Shown here one piece after another: positions 8,640-21,623 of a stretch of 64,000 nt of DNA (positions are counted from its first letter, which is position 1; each line of letters begins with the position of its first letter). The stretch spans positions 62,001 to 126,000 of the forward strand of contig NZ_LOIC01000088.1 of NCBI RefSeq assembly GCF_001684335.1, given 5' to 3'. The translations under genes were made by a program, and so were the position numbers. The notes below the pieces were generated by a model. The model was given only the letters and a program-made list of their open reading frames with translations. It was not told the origin of the DNA and ran no database searches. This DNA is from Photorhabdus namnaonensis (GTDB taxonomy: Bacteria > Pseudomonadota > Gammaproteobacteria > Enterobacterales > Enterobacteriaceae).

Positions 8640-9587
8640 ATGAAACGTGTTCTTGTAGTGTCATATTCCCAAAGTGGTCAATTGATCGAGGTGGTAAAAA
8701 GCTTAATCTCTCCCCTGCAAGAGTCTGACGAGATATACATCCGTGAAGTTGTTCTGAAACCGATTCCGGAATTTGCGTTTCCCTGGAAGTTTTCCAAATT
8801 TGTTGATGTTTTCCCAGAAACAGTACAGTTACATCCGCCTGAGCTAGCGCCTTTGAATCTGGAAGACGAAGAACCTTTTGATTTAGTCATATTAGGCTAC
8901 CAGGTTTGGTATTTATCGCCGGCTCCTCCGATAACAGCATTTCTTAAGAGTAAGGAAGGAAAGCGTTTACTTAATGGACGACCGGTGGTGACAGTTATTG
9001 CTTGCCGAAACATGTGGTTGATAGCTCAGGAAACTGTCAAAAGGTTGTTGCATGAAAGTGGAGCGTATTTGCGCGACAACGTGGTCTTTGTTGATAAAGC
9101 AAACTTTTTTGCAACAGTATTCACAACCCCGATATGGCTAATGACAGGAAAAAGACAGCCATTTCCTAGCTTACCGCGGGCGGGCGTATCGGAGGAAGAT
9201 GTTAAAGATGCTCCACGTTTTGGTGATGCATTGTTGGCAGCGCTCAAAACGGATAAAGAGAAAATTGATGCTCCAATGTTGAAAGGCATGGGAGCGGCGG
9301 TTGTCGACCAAGCTTTTATTTTTGGTGAACGTGCGGCGCATCGAGGATTTAGATTTTGGTCCGGGATGATTTGTCGTGTGGGCAAACGAGGGATATGGGT
9401 AAGACGCGCTTTATTAGCGTTGTTTGTAACCTATTTGATATTGATGGTACTAGTTGTTTTTCCTATTTCAGTGGTTGTTCGCCGTTTGCTTGCCCCATTA
9501 CTTAAAGAACGTCTTAATGAATTACAGAAATACTATGAACAACCTTCTGGTTCTGCCCGCTATGATGATAAGGAGATAAATAAGTAA
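8640..9587 (+). CDS. stlC: Dialkylresorcinol/stilbene aromatase, flavodoxin-like (StlC/DarA)
   Basis: A 315-residue protein of the DarA/StlC family. The N-terminus (RVLVVSYSQSGQLIEVVKSL) has the FMN-phosphate-binding loop of flavodoxin-like reductases, and VILGYQVWYLSPAPPITAFL is the second flavin-side motif. The C-terminus carries a hydrophobic anchor (LLALFVTYLILMVLVVFPIS) and basic residues, suggesting membrane association. In characterised systems this enzyme oxidises the cyclohexanedione made by the partner ketosynthase to the aromatic resorcinol ring. It ends directly at the ATG of stlD, so translation is probably coupled. In Photorhabdus the product is isopropylstilbene, an antibiotic and signal; other precursor genes are elsewhere. 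The name rests on the gene trio and context. Confidence 0.85.
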   Translation: MKRVLVVSYSQSGQLIEVVKSLISPLQESDEIYIREVVLKPIPEFAFPWKFSKFVDVFPETVQLHPPELAPLNLEDEEPFDLVILGYQVWYLSPAPPITAFLKSKEGKRLLNGRPVVTVIACRNMWLIAQETVKRLLHESGAYLRDNVVFVDKANFFATVFTTPIWLMTGKRQPFPSLPRAGVSEEDVKDAPRFGDALLAALKTDKEKIDAPMLKGMGAAVVDQAFIFGERAAHRGFRFWSGMICRVGKRGIWVRRALLALFVTYLILMVLVVFPISVVVRRLLAPLLKERLNELQKYYEQPSGSARYDDKEINK

Positions 9588-10736
<1,149 letters not shown>

Positions 10737-10815
10737 ATATTTAATCTTAGTGTTAATGAAGAATGGGGAAACAACCTGTTTCCCCTCGTAATTGGTACAT
10801 CTAGGAAAATACAGC

Positions 10816-11058
10816 GTGGAAAATTTAGAGAATCGTGTCAAAAGTGTTGTTGCAGAACAACTTGGAATACCTGAAACCCAAATTCTTAATACACAAACAT
10901 TCGAGGAATTAGGTGCCGACTCGTTAGATAATGTTGAATTGATTATGGCTCTGGAAGAGCACTTCGGGATAACTATTGATGATGAAGAAGCGGAAAAAAT
11001 AGTGACGATACAGAACGCTATTGATTGTATCGATTCGAAATTGGAATCCGCTGATTAG
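10816..11058 (+). CDS. stlE: Dedicated acyl carrier protein (StlE)
   Basis: An 80-residue ACP. Ser36 in [18 protein letters not shown] is the phosphopantetheine site and the surrounding acidic helix is canonical. I choose the GTG at 10816 rather than the in-frame TTG at 10792: TAGGAAAA lies at a proper distance upstream, and [17 protein letters not shown] aligns with the normal ACP N-terminus. It lies 79 bases after stlD and is the carrier for that ketosynthase in the stilbene pathway. It is distinct from the housekeeping ACP, which is not in this window. Confidence 0.87.
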   Translation: MENLENRVKSVVAEQLGIPETQILNTQTFEELGADSLDNVELIMALEEHFGITIDDEEAEKIVTIQNAIDCIDSKLESAD

Positions 11059-11086
11059 TTTGAAGGATTTTATTATCTCTACAAAT

Positions 11087-11125
11087 AAAAAAAGCACATA
11101 TGATTATCATGTGTGCCTTTTTTTA
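11087..11125. terminator. Bidirectional terminator between stlE and ydgH
   Basis: A-run, then GCACATATGAT (11094-11104) pairing with ATCATGTGTGC (11106-11116) with one G-T-type mismatch, then a run of seven T. Because the genes converge and both sides have A/T runs, it can serve both strands. Confidence 0.85.
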
Positions 11126-11137
11126 TTTTTGGTTAAA

Positions 11138-12091
11138 TTATTTGAACAGGTCCGCGCTGATCGTGGAGGTTCCACCACTGGATTGCCATTCACGGGTAAT
11201 ATGATAGTACTTAGCGCCTTTAGCCGCGGCGCGTTTAGCGACTTCATAGGAAACATCAGGCATGCTGTTGTAATAGCCTGAAAAGGTGATGGAATCAAAA
11301 GGTACCATCTGAGCAGCGCTGATTTTATTTAATTCTTGGATTTTCGTACCATCAGAAAGAGTGACAGTGTAACGTTCGCCTTTAGAATATTGGGTTTCAA
11401 AGAAGCGACCAACAGAATTACTGGTTGAAGTTGAAGAGGCTAAACCAGGAATTTCTACTTTCTTAGCCGATTCGCCACCAGCCGCCAATGCAGTGCGTCC
11501 AGAATCGGAATCTGCCGGGATAACCGCTTCATCAGCCTGAATTTGGCGTTTTGGCGCATCATCTTTATAAACATAAGCGGTAACCGTCTGATTACCGCCA
11601 TCATTGATTGAAATCTGACGAACAATAAAGAAAGCCGCTGCGCCTTTTTTCTTGGCTTCTTTTGCAATGGCTTCTTTCAAATCGGGTTCATTGTCGTAAA
11701 AGCCGCTGATAGTGACTGTATCAAATGGTTCCAGCGTTACAGCTTCTGTTTTGGGTAATTCTTTAATGCCGCGAAACTCACGATATTTAGGTGAATTATC
11801 AATTTTCTCTGCATCTTTGTGATACAGATCTGCTACAACGCGTAGGTTGCCGCTATTATTCAGATCATCAAGGCTTTGGATATAAAACCCATCAGCACCC
11901 ATTTTGTCTGCACGACGGGAAACCGCATCGGCAGCTTCATAAATAGCATTAAAAGGGCCTGTAACCATAATACGTTTAAACGGTTTCAACTCCGCTGCTT
12001 TCTCTGGGGATAACTCCTGAGCTGCTTGAGCAGTGGTAATACCCGTTAATGAGAATACCGCTGCTGCAATCATCGTTGTTTTCAGCTTCAT
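11138..12091 (-). CDS. ydgH: Periplasmic YdgH-like protein (three DUF1471 repeats)
   Basis: A 317-residue exported protein. The start at 12091 is preferred over an upstream ATG at 12115 because GGAAGG lies correctly before it and it begins directly with a signal peptide (MKLKTTMIAAAVFSLTG...AQAA). Three YdgH/BhsA/McbA-type repeats are visible, each with a pattern like PFKRIMVTGPFN, PFDTVTISGFYDN or PFDSITFSGYYNS, followed by a K/AGAxxYxI strand and a polar ending. E. coli YdgH is of similar size and has a cell-envelope role that is not fully defined. Position beside pntAB is conserved with E. coli. Confidence 0.9.
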   Translation of the reverse strand: MKLKTTMIAAAVFSLTGITTAQAAQELSPEKAAELKPFKRIMVTGPFNAIYEAADAVSRRADKMGADGFYIQSLDDLNNSGNLRVVADLYHKDAEKIDNSPKYREFRGIKELPKTEAVTLEPFDTVTISGFYDNEPDLKEAIAKEAKKKGAAAFFIVRQISINDGGNQTVTAYVYKDDAPKRQIQADEAVIPADSDSGRTALAAGGESAKKVEIPGLASSTSTSNSVGRFFETQYSKGERYTVTLSDGTKIQELNKISAAQMVPFDSITFSGYYNSMPDVSYEVAKRAAAKGAKYYHITREWQSSGGTSTISADLFK

Positions 12092-14038
<1,947 letters not shown>

Positions 14039-14048
14039 GGGGTAACTA

Positions 14049-15437
14049 ATGTCGAGTGGAGTCGTTACAGCAGCATATATTGTTGCCGCCGTTTTATTTA
14101 TTTTCAGCCTGGCAGGTTTATCTCGTCATGAGAGCTCTAAACGCGGAAATATTTTTGGTATCACCGGAATGGCAATCGCATTGATTGCGACTATTTTCGG
14201 GCCTGATACCGGAAGTGTTGTCTGGATTATTCTGGCGATGGTGATTGGTGCGGTTATTGGTATTCGTCTGGCAAATAAAGTTGAAATGACTGAAATGCCG
14301 GAATTGGTTGCTATTTTGCACAGTTTTGTTGGGTTGGCCGCCGTGCTGGTCGGTTTTAATAGCTTTATTGCTCACGATAGTTTTGCAGAACCTGTGATGG
14401 AAAATATCCATCTAACAGAGGTCTTCTTAGGGGTTTTCATTGGTGCGGTTACCTTCACCGGTTCCGTTGTGGCATTTGGTAAATTATGTGGAAAAATTTC
14501 CTCTAAGCCGTTGATGTTGCCAAATCGTCATAAATTAAACCTTGCGGCGCTTGTGATCTCCTTTGTGCTGTTGATTACCTTTGTGAAAACGGAAAGTACG
14601 GGCCTGCAAGTGTTCACGTTATTGCTCATGACAGCAATCGCATTGGCGTTTGGTTGGCATTTGGTCGCTTCCATCGGTGGCGCGGATATGCCAGTGGTGG
14701 TTTCAATGCTGAACTCCTATTCGGGTTGGGCCGCAGCAGCAGCGGGTTTCATGTTGAGCAATGATTTGTTGATTGTCACGGGTGCGTTGGTTGGTTCTTC
14801 GGGGGCGATTCTCTCATACATCATGTGTAAAGCGATGAGCCGTTCTTTTATCAGTGTGATTGCCGGCGGGTTTGGTACTGATGGTTCTTCAACCGGTGAC
14901 GAGCAGGAGATGGGCGAGTACCGCGAAACCACAGCGGAAGAAGTGGCTGAACTATTGAAAAACTCAACTTCTGTTATCATCACGCCGGGATACGGTATGG
15001 CGGTTGCTCAAGCGCAATATCCGGTACATGACATCACAGCCAAACTGCGGGAGAAGGGAGTCAACGTTCGCTTTGGTATTCATCCCGTTGCGGGACGTCT
15101 GCCTGGGCATATGAACGTGCTGTTGGCAGAAGCAAAAGTGCCTTACGACGTTGTTTTGGAAATGGATGAAATCAATGATGATTTCTCTGATACCGATACT
15201 GTGTTGGTCATTGGCGCCAACGACACCGTTAACCCTGCGGCACAGGAAGATCCCAACAGCCCGATTGCGGGTATGCCCGTTCTGGAGGTTTGGAAAGCAC
15301 AAAATGTTGTTGTGTTCAAACGTTCTATGAACACAGGTTACGCCGGTGTGCAAAATCCGTTGTTCTTTAAAGACAATAGCCAGATGTTGTTCGGTGATGC
15401 GAAGGCGAGCGTAGAGGCAATCCTGCGTGCACTGTGA
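14049..15437 (+). CDS. pntB: NAD(P) transhydrogenase subunit beta
   Basis: A 462-residue partner of PntA. The N-terminal half has eight or nine membrane helices ([20 protein letters not shown] through the Gly/Ala-rich [10 protein letters not shown]). The C-terminal domain III binds NADP(H), with the conserved [13 protein letters not shown] loop, [20 protein letters not shown], and [12 protein letters not shown]. Length and order match E. coli pntAB. GGGGTAACT precedes the start. Confidence 0.97.
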   Translation: MSSGVVTAAYIVAAVLFIFSLAGLSRHESSKRGNIFGITGMAIALIATIFGPDTGSVVWIILAMVIGAVIGIRLANKVEMTEMPELVAILHSFVGLAAVLVGFNSFIAHDSFAEPVMENIHLTEVFLGVFIGAVTFTGSVVAFGKLCGKISSKPLMLPNRHKLNLAALVISFVLLITFVKTESTGLQVFTLLLMTAIALAFGWHLVASIGGADMPVVVSMLNSYSGWAAAAAGFMLSNDLLIVTGALVGSSGAILSYIMCKAMSRSFISVIAGGFGTDGSSTGDEQEMGEYRETTAEEVAELLKNSTSVIITPGYGMAVAQAQYPVHDITAKLREKGVNVRFGIHPVAGRLPGHMNVLLAEAKVPYDVVLEMDEINDDFSDTDTVLVIGANDTVNPAAQEDPNSPIAGMPVLEVWKAQNVVVFKRSMNTGYAGVQNPLFFKDNSQMLFGDAKASVEAILRAL

Positions 15438-15474
15438 TTTTCTATTGTTTTAACTTACAGCTATGATGGATTTA

Positions 15475-15509
15475 CTGTCTCTTAGTCAGATTTCTTGATT
15501 AAGAGACAG
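15475..15509. repeat. Ten-base inverted repeat after pntB
   Basis: CTGTCTCTTA (15475-15484) pairs perfectly with TAAGAGACAG (15500-15509) around a 15-base loop. It lies between convergent pntB and the toxin gene and may end transcription, but no proper T-run follows. Confidence 0.5.
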
Positions 15510-15564
15510 AAATTACATTCGTTGTTTTACTTTATTTGCGATTCACTAGTTATTAATGCTTAAG

Positions 15565-15861
15565 TTAGTGCTTATAGTTGATTTCTCGCTGGTGACGGAT
15601 AGCCAAAATGTAACGCGTATTACTTCCGGGAAGTTCTCTGTATAACAATATATAGCCTGTACCACCAAAAGGGATAATTAACTCAAAGAGTGGATAAATT
15701 TCTGTTGGCCGTCCAGATAAGACGTTAGATTCCAGTGCTTGGATGTGTTTGCTAATGATACTAAGTGCCGACTTCGCAGCAACTGTATCGCGTTGATATA
15801 AGAAATCAATAAGACGATTTATATCTCTTGTTGCTGCGGGAGTGACTATTACAGATGGCAT
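15565..15861 (-). CDS. RelE/ParE-family toxin
   Basis: A 98-residue protein with the ParE/RelE pattern: VTPAATRDINRLIDFLYQRD at the N-terminus, a second helix around residues 30-50, then SGRPTEIY, ELIIPFGGTGYILLYREL and YILAIRHQREINY. ParE-type toxins act on gyrase and RelE-type toxins on ribosome-bound mRNA; these features do not decide which. Its start overlaps the 3' end of the antitoxin gene by 13 bases, as is usual in such modules. Confidence 0.85.
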   Translation of the reverse strand: MPSVIVTPAATRDINRLIDFLYQRDTVAAKSALSIISKHIQALESNVLSGRPTEIYPLFELIIPFGGTGYILLYRELPGSNTRYILAIRHQREINYKH

Positions 15862-16139
15862 TCAGGTGGCTCCTTATCCTCGCCACGTACAATCGCATCC
15901 AGCCAATTACAAAGTTCACTGCCAGTTAAATGTAAACCGGTGGCTTCATATTCTAACCAAGCGTTTTCGGCATCACGTAAAAATTGTTGTCTGGCCTCCA
16001 AAGTATCAATTTCACTTTCGATTGAACGTACCATAAGCGAATGGGCAGAAATACCTTGCGTGTCAGCCAACGCTTTAATGCGTGTTTTTAACCCTTCATC
16101 TAAGCGAAGGGTTATTGTCTGTTTCGTTTGTTTATGCAT
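15849..16139 (-). CDS. Ribbon-helix-helix (CopG-like) antitoxin
   Basis: A 96-residue protein. TKQTITLRLDEGLKTRIKAL is a ribbon-helix-helix DNA-binding segment, followed by helices and an acidic C-terminus for toxin binding. The start at 16139 is chosen because the domain begins there; upstream in-frame codons run into the operator region. It should neutralise the overlapping toxin and repress its own promoter. Confidence 0.83.
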   Translation of the reverse strand: MHKQTKQTITLRLDEGLKTRIKALADTQGISAHSLMVRSIESEIDTLEARQQFLRDAENAWLEYEATGLHLTGSELCNWLDAIVRGEDKEPPECHL

Positions 16140-16175
16140 AACCTTTCTCACAATGATATCACTAGTAACACAAAT

Positions 16176-16191
16176 GCTATCATTAGATAGC
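16176..16191. promoter_or_regulatory. Candidate operator of the toxin-antitoxin operon
   Basis: GCTATC-ATTA-GATAGC is a perfect inverted repeat 36 bases upstream of the antitoxin start, in the expected promoter. RHH antitoxins normally bind such short palindromes for autoregulation. Function is inferred. Confidence 0.5.
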
Positions 16192-16252
16192 GAGCATAAC
16201 AACATTTCAGGATGTAATACATCGCACGGTTATGTGAAGAGTTCTGCGTTTG

Positions 16253-17278
16253 TTATTTAATTTCCAGCGTATCGTACCCCCGCCAGCGATAATTCATCAC
16301 TGATAAGGTCCAGAACAGAACAAAAATCCCGACAACCCAAAAACCAACATTGCCCATATTGTCATTTAATGCCCCGATAGTGTTCCAGAAAACGCCATGC
16401 AAACCCCACTGTTCAGCGATAAGCCCAAGCGCTTCCAGCCCGCCGATGAACAGTGCTACAGCAACGGAAGCCGCGGTAATGGTCATGTTGTAATAGAGTT
16501 TGCGTGTCGGTTGGGAAAACGCCCAACCATAGGCGCCGACCATCACAAAATTATCCAGTGAGTCGATGAGTGCCATACCGCTGGTAAATAGCGCCGGGAA
16601 TACCATCAACGACCACAGAGGAAGCCCACTGAGAGAGCCGGCGGCAGATATGCTTAATAGCCCAACTTCGGTAGCGGTGTCGAAACCCAATCCAAACAGA
16701 AAACCGACCAAATACATATGCCAGCTTTTGCTTACCAGTCGGAAGACTGAGTGAAACAGGCGCGTCATGATCCCCCCCGGCGTCGTTTCTAGTACAGTCA
16801 AATCACTTTTAGCCAGATTTCTGCCACGTTTGATCTCCTGAAACTTCTGATAAACGCTTTTTAATATCAGCAAATTAATTAGTGCTATTGCTAGCAGAAA
16901 GCAGGCCGAAACTAAGGTACCGGCAATGCCGCCATAATCATGAACCCAGCCCATTTGATCTTTAAACGCCATAGAAGTTAGGACGATGGCGAAGCAGGCA
17001 AGAATAACAATGGTAGAGTGCCCAAGAGAAAAGAAAGCGCCGACAGCAATGGGTGATTTACCCTGTTGCATCAATTTACGGGTGACGTTATCAATGGCGG
17101 CGATATGATCAGCGTCGACCGCATGGCGCAGTCCATAACCGTAAGCCAGCAGAGCCGCCCCCATCATAACCGCATGATGACGAAAAGCGATAAATGCCCA
17201 AACCCAAGCCAGTATGTTGGCGGCAATCAAAACAACCAGAAGAGATACAGCACGTTTTTTATCCGTTAAATTATTCAT
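16253..17278 (-). CDS. Nickel (cobalt) permease, NiCoT family
   Basis: A 341-residue inner-membrane permease with about eight hydrophobic helices. The signature HAVDADHIAAIDNVTRKL contains the H-x4-D-H nickel-selectivity motif in helix II. The other family motifs FSLGHSTIVIL, GFDTATEVGLL and SGMALIDSLDN are all present. The start at 17278 is chosen over an upstream frame extension because it begins directly before the first helix and has AGGTAA upstream. It is divergent from ureA, so nickel for the urease active site is very likely its role. Confidence 0.93.
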   Translation of the reverse strand: MNNLTDKKRAVSLLVVLIAANILAWVWAFIAFRHHAVMMGAALLAYGYGLRHAVDADHIAAIDNVTRKLMQQGKSPIAVGAFFSLGHSTIVILACFAIVLTSMAFKDQMGWVHDYGGIAGTLVSACFLLAIALINLLILKSVYQKFQEIKRGRNLAKSDLTVLETTPGGIMTRLFHSVFRLVSKSWHMYLVGFLFGLGFDTATEVGLLSISAAGSLSGLPLWSLMVFPALFTSGMALIDSLDNFVMVGAYGWAFSQPTRKLYYNMTITAASVAVALFIGGLEALGLIAEQWGLHGVFWNTIGALNDNMGNVGFWVVGIFVLFWTLSVMNYRWRGYDTLEIK

Positions 17279-17650
17279 AATATGAATTACCTGTAAATCT
17301 GTAAATGTAAAACCCACCTTACGGGTGATTGTTAGAAGTCCAAAAAAACAGTAAGTATTTTTGGACCCCATGACCTATAATTTTTTCCTAAGCAGGAATA
17401 CTAATCAGCTTGTAATATTACTTTGGATAAACTTAAATAAGAGGTAAGAGGACTAACCTGTGTTGAGAAGAATGATCTTAATTGACATATTATGATCTTT
17501 GTGTCAAAGATTTTTTACCAAAAGATTATCTACATCAATATCCGGATAGGGACAACGGCTTTTGAATAAAGTTTGTTGGAAAAATCGAATTAAGTTATAT
17601 ATTGACATAGCAGTGTGACCGTATGGAATAACCAATGATTAGGGGGTTTT
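17279..17650. promoter_or_regulatory. Divergent control region for nickel permease and urease
   Basis: A 372-base region. ATGATCTT occurs twice exactly 20 bases apart (17472-17479 and 17492-17499), about two helical turns. TTGACA (17482-17487) and TGTCAA (17502-17507) form an inverted pair around the second copy. A TTGACA at 17602-17607 could be a -35 box for ureA. AGGGGG at 17641-17646 is the ureA ribosome site. No NikR consensus was recognised. Confidence 0.4.
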
Positions 17651-17953
17651 ATGCAATTAACACCAAGGGAAATCGAAAAACTCATGGTATATACACTGGC
17701 TGATGTCGCACTAAAGCGTAAGTCTCGCGGTTTAAAACTCAATTATCCTGAAGCCGTCGCGATTATTACCGCGGCTGCATTGGAAGGCGCCAGAGAGGGG
17801 AAAACACTGGAAGAAGTGATGGATGATTCCAGACATGTTCTGACTAAAGAGGATGTGATGGATGGCGTCGCTGATCTTATTCCACATGTGCAGGTCGAAG
17901 CGATATTTACCGATGGAAGTCGCTTGGTCACTGTGCATGATCCTATCCAATAA
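17651..17953 (+). CDS. ureA: Urease gamma subunit
   Basis: A 100-residue protein beginning [20 protein letters not shown], the highly conserved start of urease gamma, and containing [23 protein letters not shown] and the end motif [20 protein letters not shown]. It is the smallest of the three structural subunits of the nickel urease that hydrolyses urea to ammonia and carbon dioxide. It is first in the ureABCEFGD order. Confidence 0.98.
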   Translation: MQLTPREIEKLMVYTLADVALKRKSRGLKLNYPEAVAIITAAALEGAREGKTLEEVMDDSRHVLTKEDVMDGVADLIPHVQVEAIFTDGSRLVTVHDPIQ

Positions 17954-18042
17954 TTGTTAAAGCAAATTATAAATAGCAGGAAAGATTATCTAAGCAAAAT
18001 ATTAGATTATATTGACTCACGTCTTAACGTGGAGATTTTCCG

Positions 18043-18432
18043 ATGGAAAAAAATAATAAAGAAGATGTTACTCCGTTGGGGGGGTATATTCTGGCTAAAG
18101 ACCCGATCTCCTTTAATGAAGATCGTCCGGTTATTCAATTAAAAGTTCGTAATTCAGGTGATCGTCCTATTCAGGTGGGATCTCATTTCCATTTTTTTGA
18201 AGTCAATAAAGCTTTGCAATTTAATCGTGCGGCTGCATTTGGTAAACGACTTAATATCACAGCGACAACCGCTATCCGTTTTGAACCCGGTGATGAAATC
18301 GAGGTGTCATTAATCCCAATTGGCGGGAAACAAAACGTTTATGGATTTAATAATTTAGTCGATGGTTGGGCAGGTAAAAGTCAGGTTGCTACTGATGAGC
18401 CTGTGGAAAAAGCCTGGTTACATGCCGGATAG
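18043..18432 (+). CDS. ureB: Urease beta subunit
   Basis: A 129-residue subunit with [41 protein letters not shown] (near-invariant in urease beta), [17 protein letters not shown] and the [16 protein letters not shown] ending. GGAGA lies 9 bases before the ATG. The separate beta gene, as in Yersinia, contrasts with fused forms in Helicobacter. Confidence 0.98.
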   Translation: MEKNNKEDVTPLGGYILAKDPISFNEDRPVIQLKVRNSGDRPIQVGSHFHFFEVNKALQFNRAAAFGKRLNITATTAIRFEPGDEIEVSLIPIGGKQNVYGFNNLVDGWAGKSQVATDEPVEKAWLHAG

Positions 18433-18499
18433 TAGAATTGAATGAATTCAAGGTAGAGTTGACGAACGTCGGAAAATCTTTCGAACAAAGGAATAAACT

Positions 18500-20215
18500 A
18501 TGCCAACCATTTCCCGACAGGAATATGTAGGTCTTTTTGGTCCAACGACCGGCGATAAGATCCGCTTGGGTGATACCAATCTATTTATTGAAATTGAGAA
18601 AGATCTGCGTGGCTATGGTGATGAGTCGGTCTATGGCGGAGGTAAATCGCTGCGTGATGGTATGGGTGCGGATAACCGTATGACCAGCGAAAACGTATTA
18701 GATTTGGTCATCACCAGCGTTACTATTTTAGATGCCCGACAAGGCGTCATTAAAGCGGATGTCGGCATAAAAGGGGGACGCATTGTCGGGATAGGTAAAA
18801 GTGGTAATCCTAACATGATGAATGGCGTTACCGCCGGTATGGTAGTTGGTGTTAGTACTGATGCTATATCTGGCGAGCATCTCATCCTCACGGCGGCTGG
18901 TATTGATACCCATATTCACTTTATTTCTCCTCAACAAGCTGAACATGCTTTATCCAATGGCGTGACGACTTTCTTTGGCGGTGGTGTTGGCCCCACTGAC
19001 GGCACTAATGGCACCACTGTCACCGCCGGTCCGTGGCATATCTATCGCATGTTGCGTGCTTTTGAAAGTTTACCTGTTAACGTAGGTATCTTGGGAAAAG
19101 GCCATGCTGCGGTGGCTATGCCGCTGGTTGAACAGATCAAAGCGGGCGTTGCCGGGTTGAAAGTGCACGAAGACTGGGGCGCGACTAACTCCGCGTTGCG
19201 TAATGCCTTACGTGTAGCGGATGAAATGGATATCCAAGTCGCAGTGCATACTGATAGCTTGAATGAAGGCGGTTATGTTGAAGATACCATCGACGCTTTT
19301 GAAGGTCGCACTATTCACACTTTCCATACCGAAGGCGCTGGTGGCGGACATGCACCGGATATCATTAAAGTTGCCAGCCAGATGAATGTGTTGCCCAGCT
19401 CGACTAATCCCACACTGCCTTACGGTATCAACAGCCAAGCGGAACTGTTTGATATGATTATGGTTTGCCATAACCTTAATCCCAAAGTGCCGGCTGATGT
19501 GGCATTTTCGGAAAGCCGTGTGCGTCCAGAGACTATTGCTGCGGAGAATGTATTGCACGATATGGGCGTATTGTCGATGTTTTCCAGTGATTCTCAGGCA
19601 ATGGGGCGAGTGGGAGAAAACTGGCTGCGCGTGATGCAAACTGCTCATGCCATGAAAGCGGCGCGAGGCAAGTTGCCGGAAGACGCGGCACATAACGACA
19701 ACTTCCGTGTATTACGTTACGTCGCCAAAATTACGATTAACCCAGCTATTGCTCAGGGCATAAGCCATGTGCTCGGTTCGGTTGAAGTGGGAAAAATGGC
19801 TGATCTGGTGCTGTGGGAGCCACGTTTTTTTGGCGTAAAACCTAAGTTGGTCATTAAAGGCGGTATGATTAATTGGGCGGTGATGGGGGACCCAAATGCT
19901 TCACTGCCGACGCCGCAGCCGACATTTTATCGTCCGATGTTTGGCGCATTGGGCAAAACCCTTCAGGAAACTTGTGTTACTTTTGTATCTCAGGCGGCGA
20001 TGGAACTGGGGGTAAAAGAGAGCCTTGGTTTGGAACGTCAGGTTATGGCAGTGCGTAACTGCCGGGCTATCTCTAAGAAAGACATGGTGCGTAATGCTGA
20101 AACGCCCACCATTGAAGTGGATGCAGAAACCTTTGCTGTCAAGGTGAATGGTGAATATGCCACTGTAAAACCGGTCAGGACAGTCGCGCTCAATCAGCGC
20201 TATTTCTTTAGTTAA
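18500..20215 (+). CDS. ureC: Urease alpha (catalytic) subunit
   Basis: A 571-residue catalytic subunit. Nickel-ligand motifs are [11 protein letters not shown], the carbamylated lysine (Lys221) in [16 protein letters not shown], and [16 protein letters not shown]; the catalytic His is in MVCHNLNP. That HN sequence, where many ureases have HH, resembles the Yersinia acid-type enzyme from memory. The C-terminus YFFS is typical. All catalytic residues seem present, so the enzyme should be active once matured by UreEFGD with nickel from the neighbouring permease. Confidence 0.98.
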   Translation: MPTISRQEYVGLFGPTTGDKIRLGDTNLFIEIEKDLRGYGDESVYGGGKSLRDGMGADNRMTSENVLDLVITSVTILDARQGVIKADVGIKGGRIVGIGKSGNPNMMNGVTAGMVVGVSTDAISGEHLILTAAGIDTHIHFISPQQAEHALSNGVTTFFGGGVGPTDGTNGTTVTAGPWHIYRMLRAFESLPVNVGILGKGHAAVAMPLVEQIKAGVAGLKVHEDWGATNSALRNALRVADEMDIQVAVHTDSLNEGGYVEDTIDAFEGRTIHTFHTEGAGGGHAPDIIKVASQMNVLPSSTNPTLPYGINSQAELFDMIMVCHNLNPKVPADVAFSESRVRPETIAAENVLHDMGVLSMFSSDSQAMGRVGENWLRVMQTAHAMKAARGKLPEDAAHNDNFRVLRYVAKITINPAIAQGISHVLGSVEVGKMADLVLWEPRFFGVKPKLVIKGGMINWAVMGDPNASLPTPQPTFYRPMFGALGKTLQETCVTFVSQAAMELGVKESLGLERQVMAVRNCRAISKKDMVRNAETPTIEVDAETFAVKVNGEYATVKPVRTVALNQRYFFS

Positions 20216-20290
20216 TCTATTTTTTTGCTGCCGGTCAGAGAACATTTTTCTGGCCGGATTAACCGATCCATGCGTTCAGAGGATTATCTT

Positions 20291-20887
20291 ATGATTGTTA
20301 TTGAACAGATTCTTGGTAATGTCAAAAAGGATGTTTTCTGGCGAGATCGCTTGCAAGGGATCTCGCCGGATATCTTAGTGCTTTCGCAATGGGAAGCGCA
20401 AAAAAGCCGTTGTCGTAAATCTACCCTTAACGGATTGGATTTGGGTATTTCCCTTGACCGTCATCAGGTATTGTCTGATGGTGACGTTTTATTGTGGGAC
20501 GAAGCCAAAGGATTGGCGGTTATTGTTCAAATGAGCTTGCGTGATGTGATGGTTATTCACCTGAAATCATTACTGTCATTAGATTTAGAGACGGTAATGA
20601 AAACCAGCTTCGAACTTGGTCATGCTTTAGGTAATCAGCATTGGAAGTCAGTGATTAAAAACAACCAGATTTATATTCCGCTGACAGTATCAACTAAGGT
20701 CATGGATTCAGTCATGAAAACCCACGGTTTTCATGCCTTGCCTTACTCCTTTGTTAAAGGTGAAGAGATATTGCCTTCCCTTAACAACTCAGAAGCTCGC
20801 TTATTATTCGGTGGTGCGGAGGATTCTGCGACACATGTTCATGTCGAGAACACATTTCTGAATCAGCATGTGATCAAACTAAAATGA
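20291..20887 (+). CDS. ureE: Urease accessory nickel chaperone
   Basis: A 198-residue Ure[23 protein letters not shown] starts the protein; GAGGA at 20279-20283 supports the ATG at 20291 rather than upstream in-frame codons. [17 protein letters not shown] and the ferredoxin-like metal-binding core ([16 protein letters not shown]) are visible. The C-terminus ([19 protein letters not shown]) has only a few His, not a long poly-His tail. It delivers nickel to the UreDFG complex. It overlaps ureF by four bases. Confidence 0.93.
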   Translation: MIVIEQILGNVKKDVFWRDRLQGISPDILVLSQWEAQKSRCRKSTLNGLDLGISLDRHQVLSDGDVLLWDEAKGLAVIVQMSLRDVMVIHLKSLLSLDLETVMKTSFELGHALGNQHWKSVIKNNQIYIPLTVSTKVMDSVMKTHGFHALPYSFVKGEEILPSLNNSEARLLFGGAEDSATHVHVENTFLNQHVIKLK

Positions 20888-21570
20888 ACGCTCTCCGCTT
20901 AATCAGAATCATGCAGTTTGCTGATTCAGTATTGCCTGTTGGCGCGTTTTCTTTTTCAAACGGTCTGGAATCGGCCATTCAGAGCAAAATCGTGTATGAC
21001 GTGGCAACGTTAAGCGAGTTTACGCGTACAGCGTTGTTACAGGCGGTGAGTAGTGATGGCCGCGCAGTTGTGGCTGCGTGTCAGGCGTTGAATAGTGGGC
21101 AACATGATGCCGCTATCACCCATGATTGGGCGGTACTTAACCGCAAATTAAATGAAGAAAGTCGCACAATGGTCACACGGATGGGGAAAAAGTTAGCGGA
21201 AATGGCAGTTGAAGTCACCAGTGAATCGTTAATTGCGTGGTGGTTAGCACAAATAAAAAGCGATATTGCCGCCGGTACCTATCCGATTACTTTGGCGGTT
21301 GTCATGAGTGCATTGGGTGCGGCTCCACGTGAAGTGATCGTCATGCATCAATATGGCGTTGCAATGACGATACTCAGCGCGGCTATACGTCTGATGCGTG
21401 TTACCCATATTGAAATTCAACGTATCTTGTTCTCATTGAATCAAGATATTGAACTGTTTTGTGATGAGGCGGAAAAGGGAGGGATTGAACAGATGGCATC
21501 TTATGCACCTATGACCGATGTTCTGGCAGCGCTGCACGTTAGCGCGTTTACCCGGCTGTTCAGTAATTAA
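20884..21570 (+). CDS. ureF: Urease accessory protein UreF
   Basis: A 228-residue all-helical protein with [21 protein letters not shown], the characteristic N-terminal UreF motif, and [19 protein letters not shown] at the end. UreF bridges UreD and UreG and gates the GTP-dependent insertion of nickel. Its ATG overlaps the ureE stop. Confidence 0.95.
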   Translation: MNALRLIRIMQFADSVLPVGAFSFSNGLESAIQSKIVYDVATLSEFTRTALLQAVSSDGRAVVAACQALNSGQHDAAITHDWAVLNRKLNEESRTMVTRMGKKLAEMAVEVTSESLIAWWLAQIKSDIAAGTYPITLAVVMSALGAAPREVIVMHQYGVAMTILSAAIRLMRVTHIEIQRILFSLNQDIELFCDEAEKGGIEQMASYAPMTDVLAALHVSAFTRLFSN

Positions 21571-21623
21571 CTTGATCCCTGATATCGCTTTTAACCACCT
21601 CTTAATCGTGTGAGGAAATCCCT

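Noticed and set aside
18500-20215. Loss of an active-site His in urease alpha (MVCHNL instead of MVCHHL)
   Set aside because: The catalytic His is the first of the pair and is kept; the second is naturally Asn in Yersinia-type ureases.
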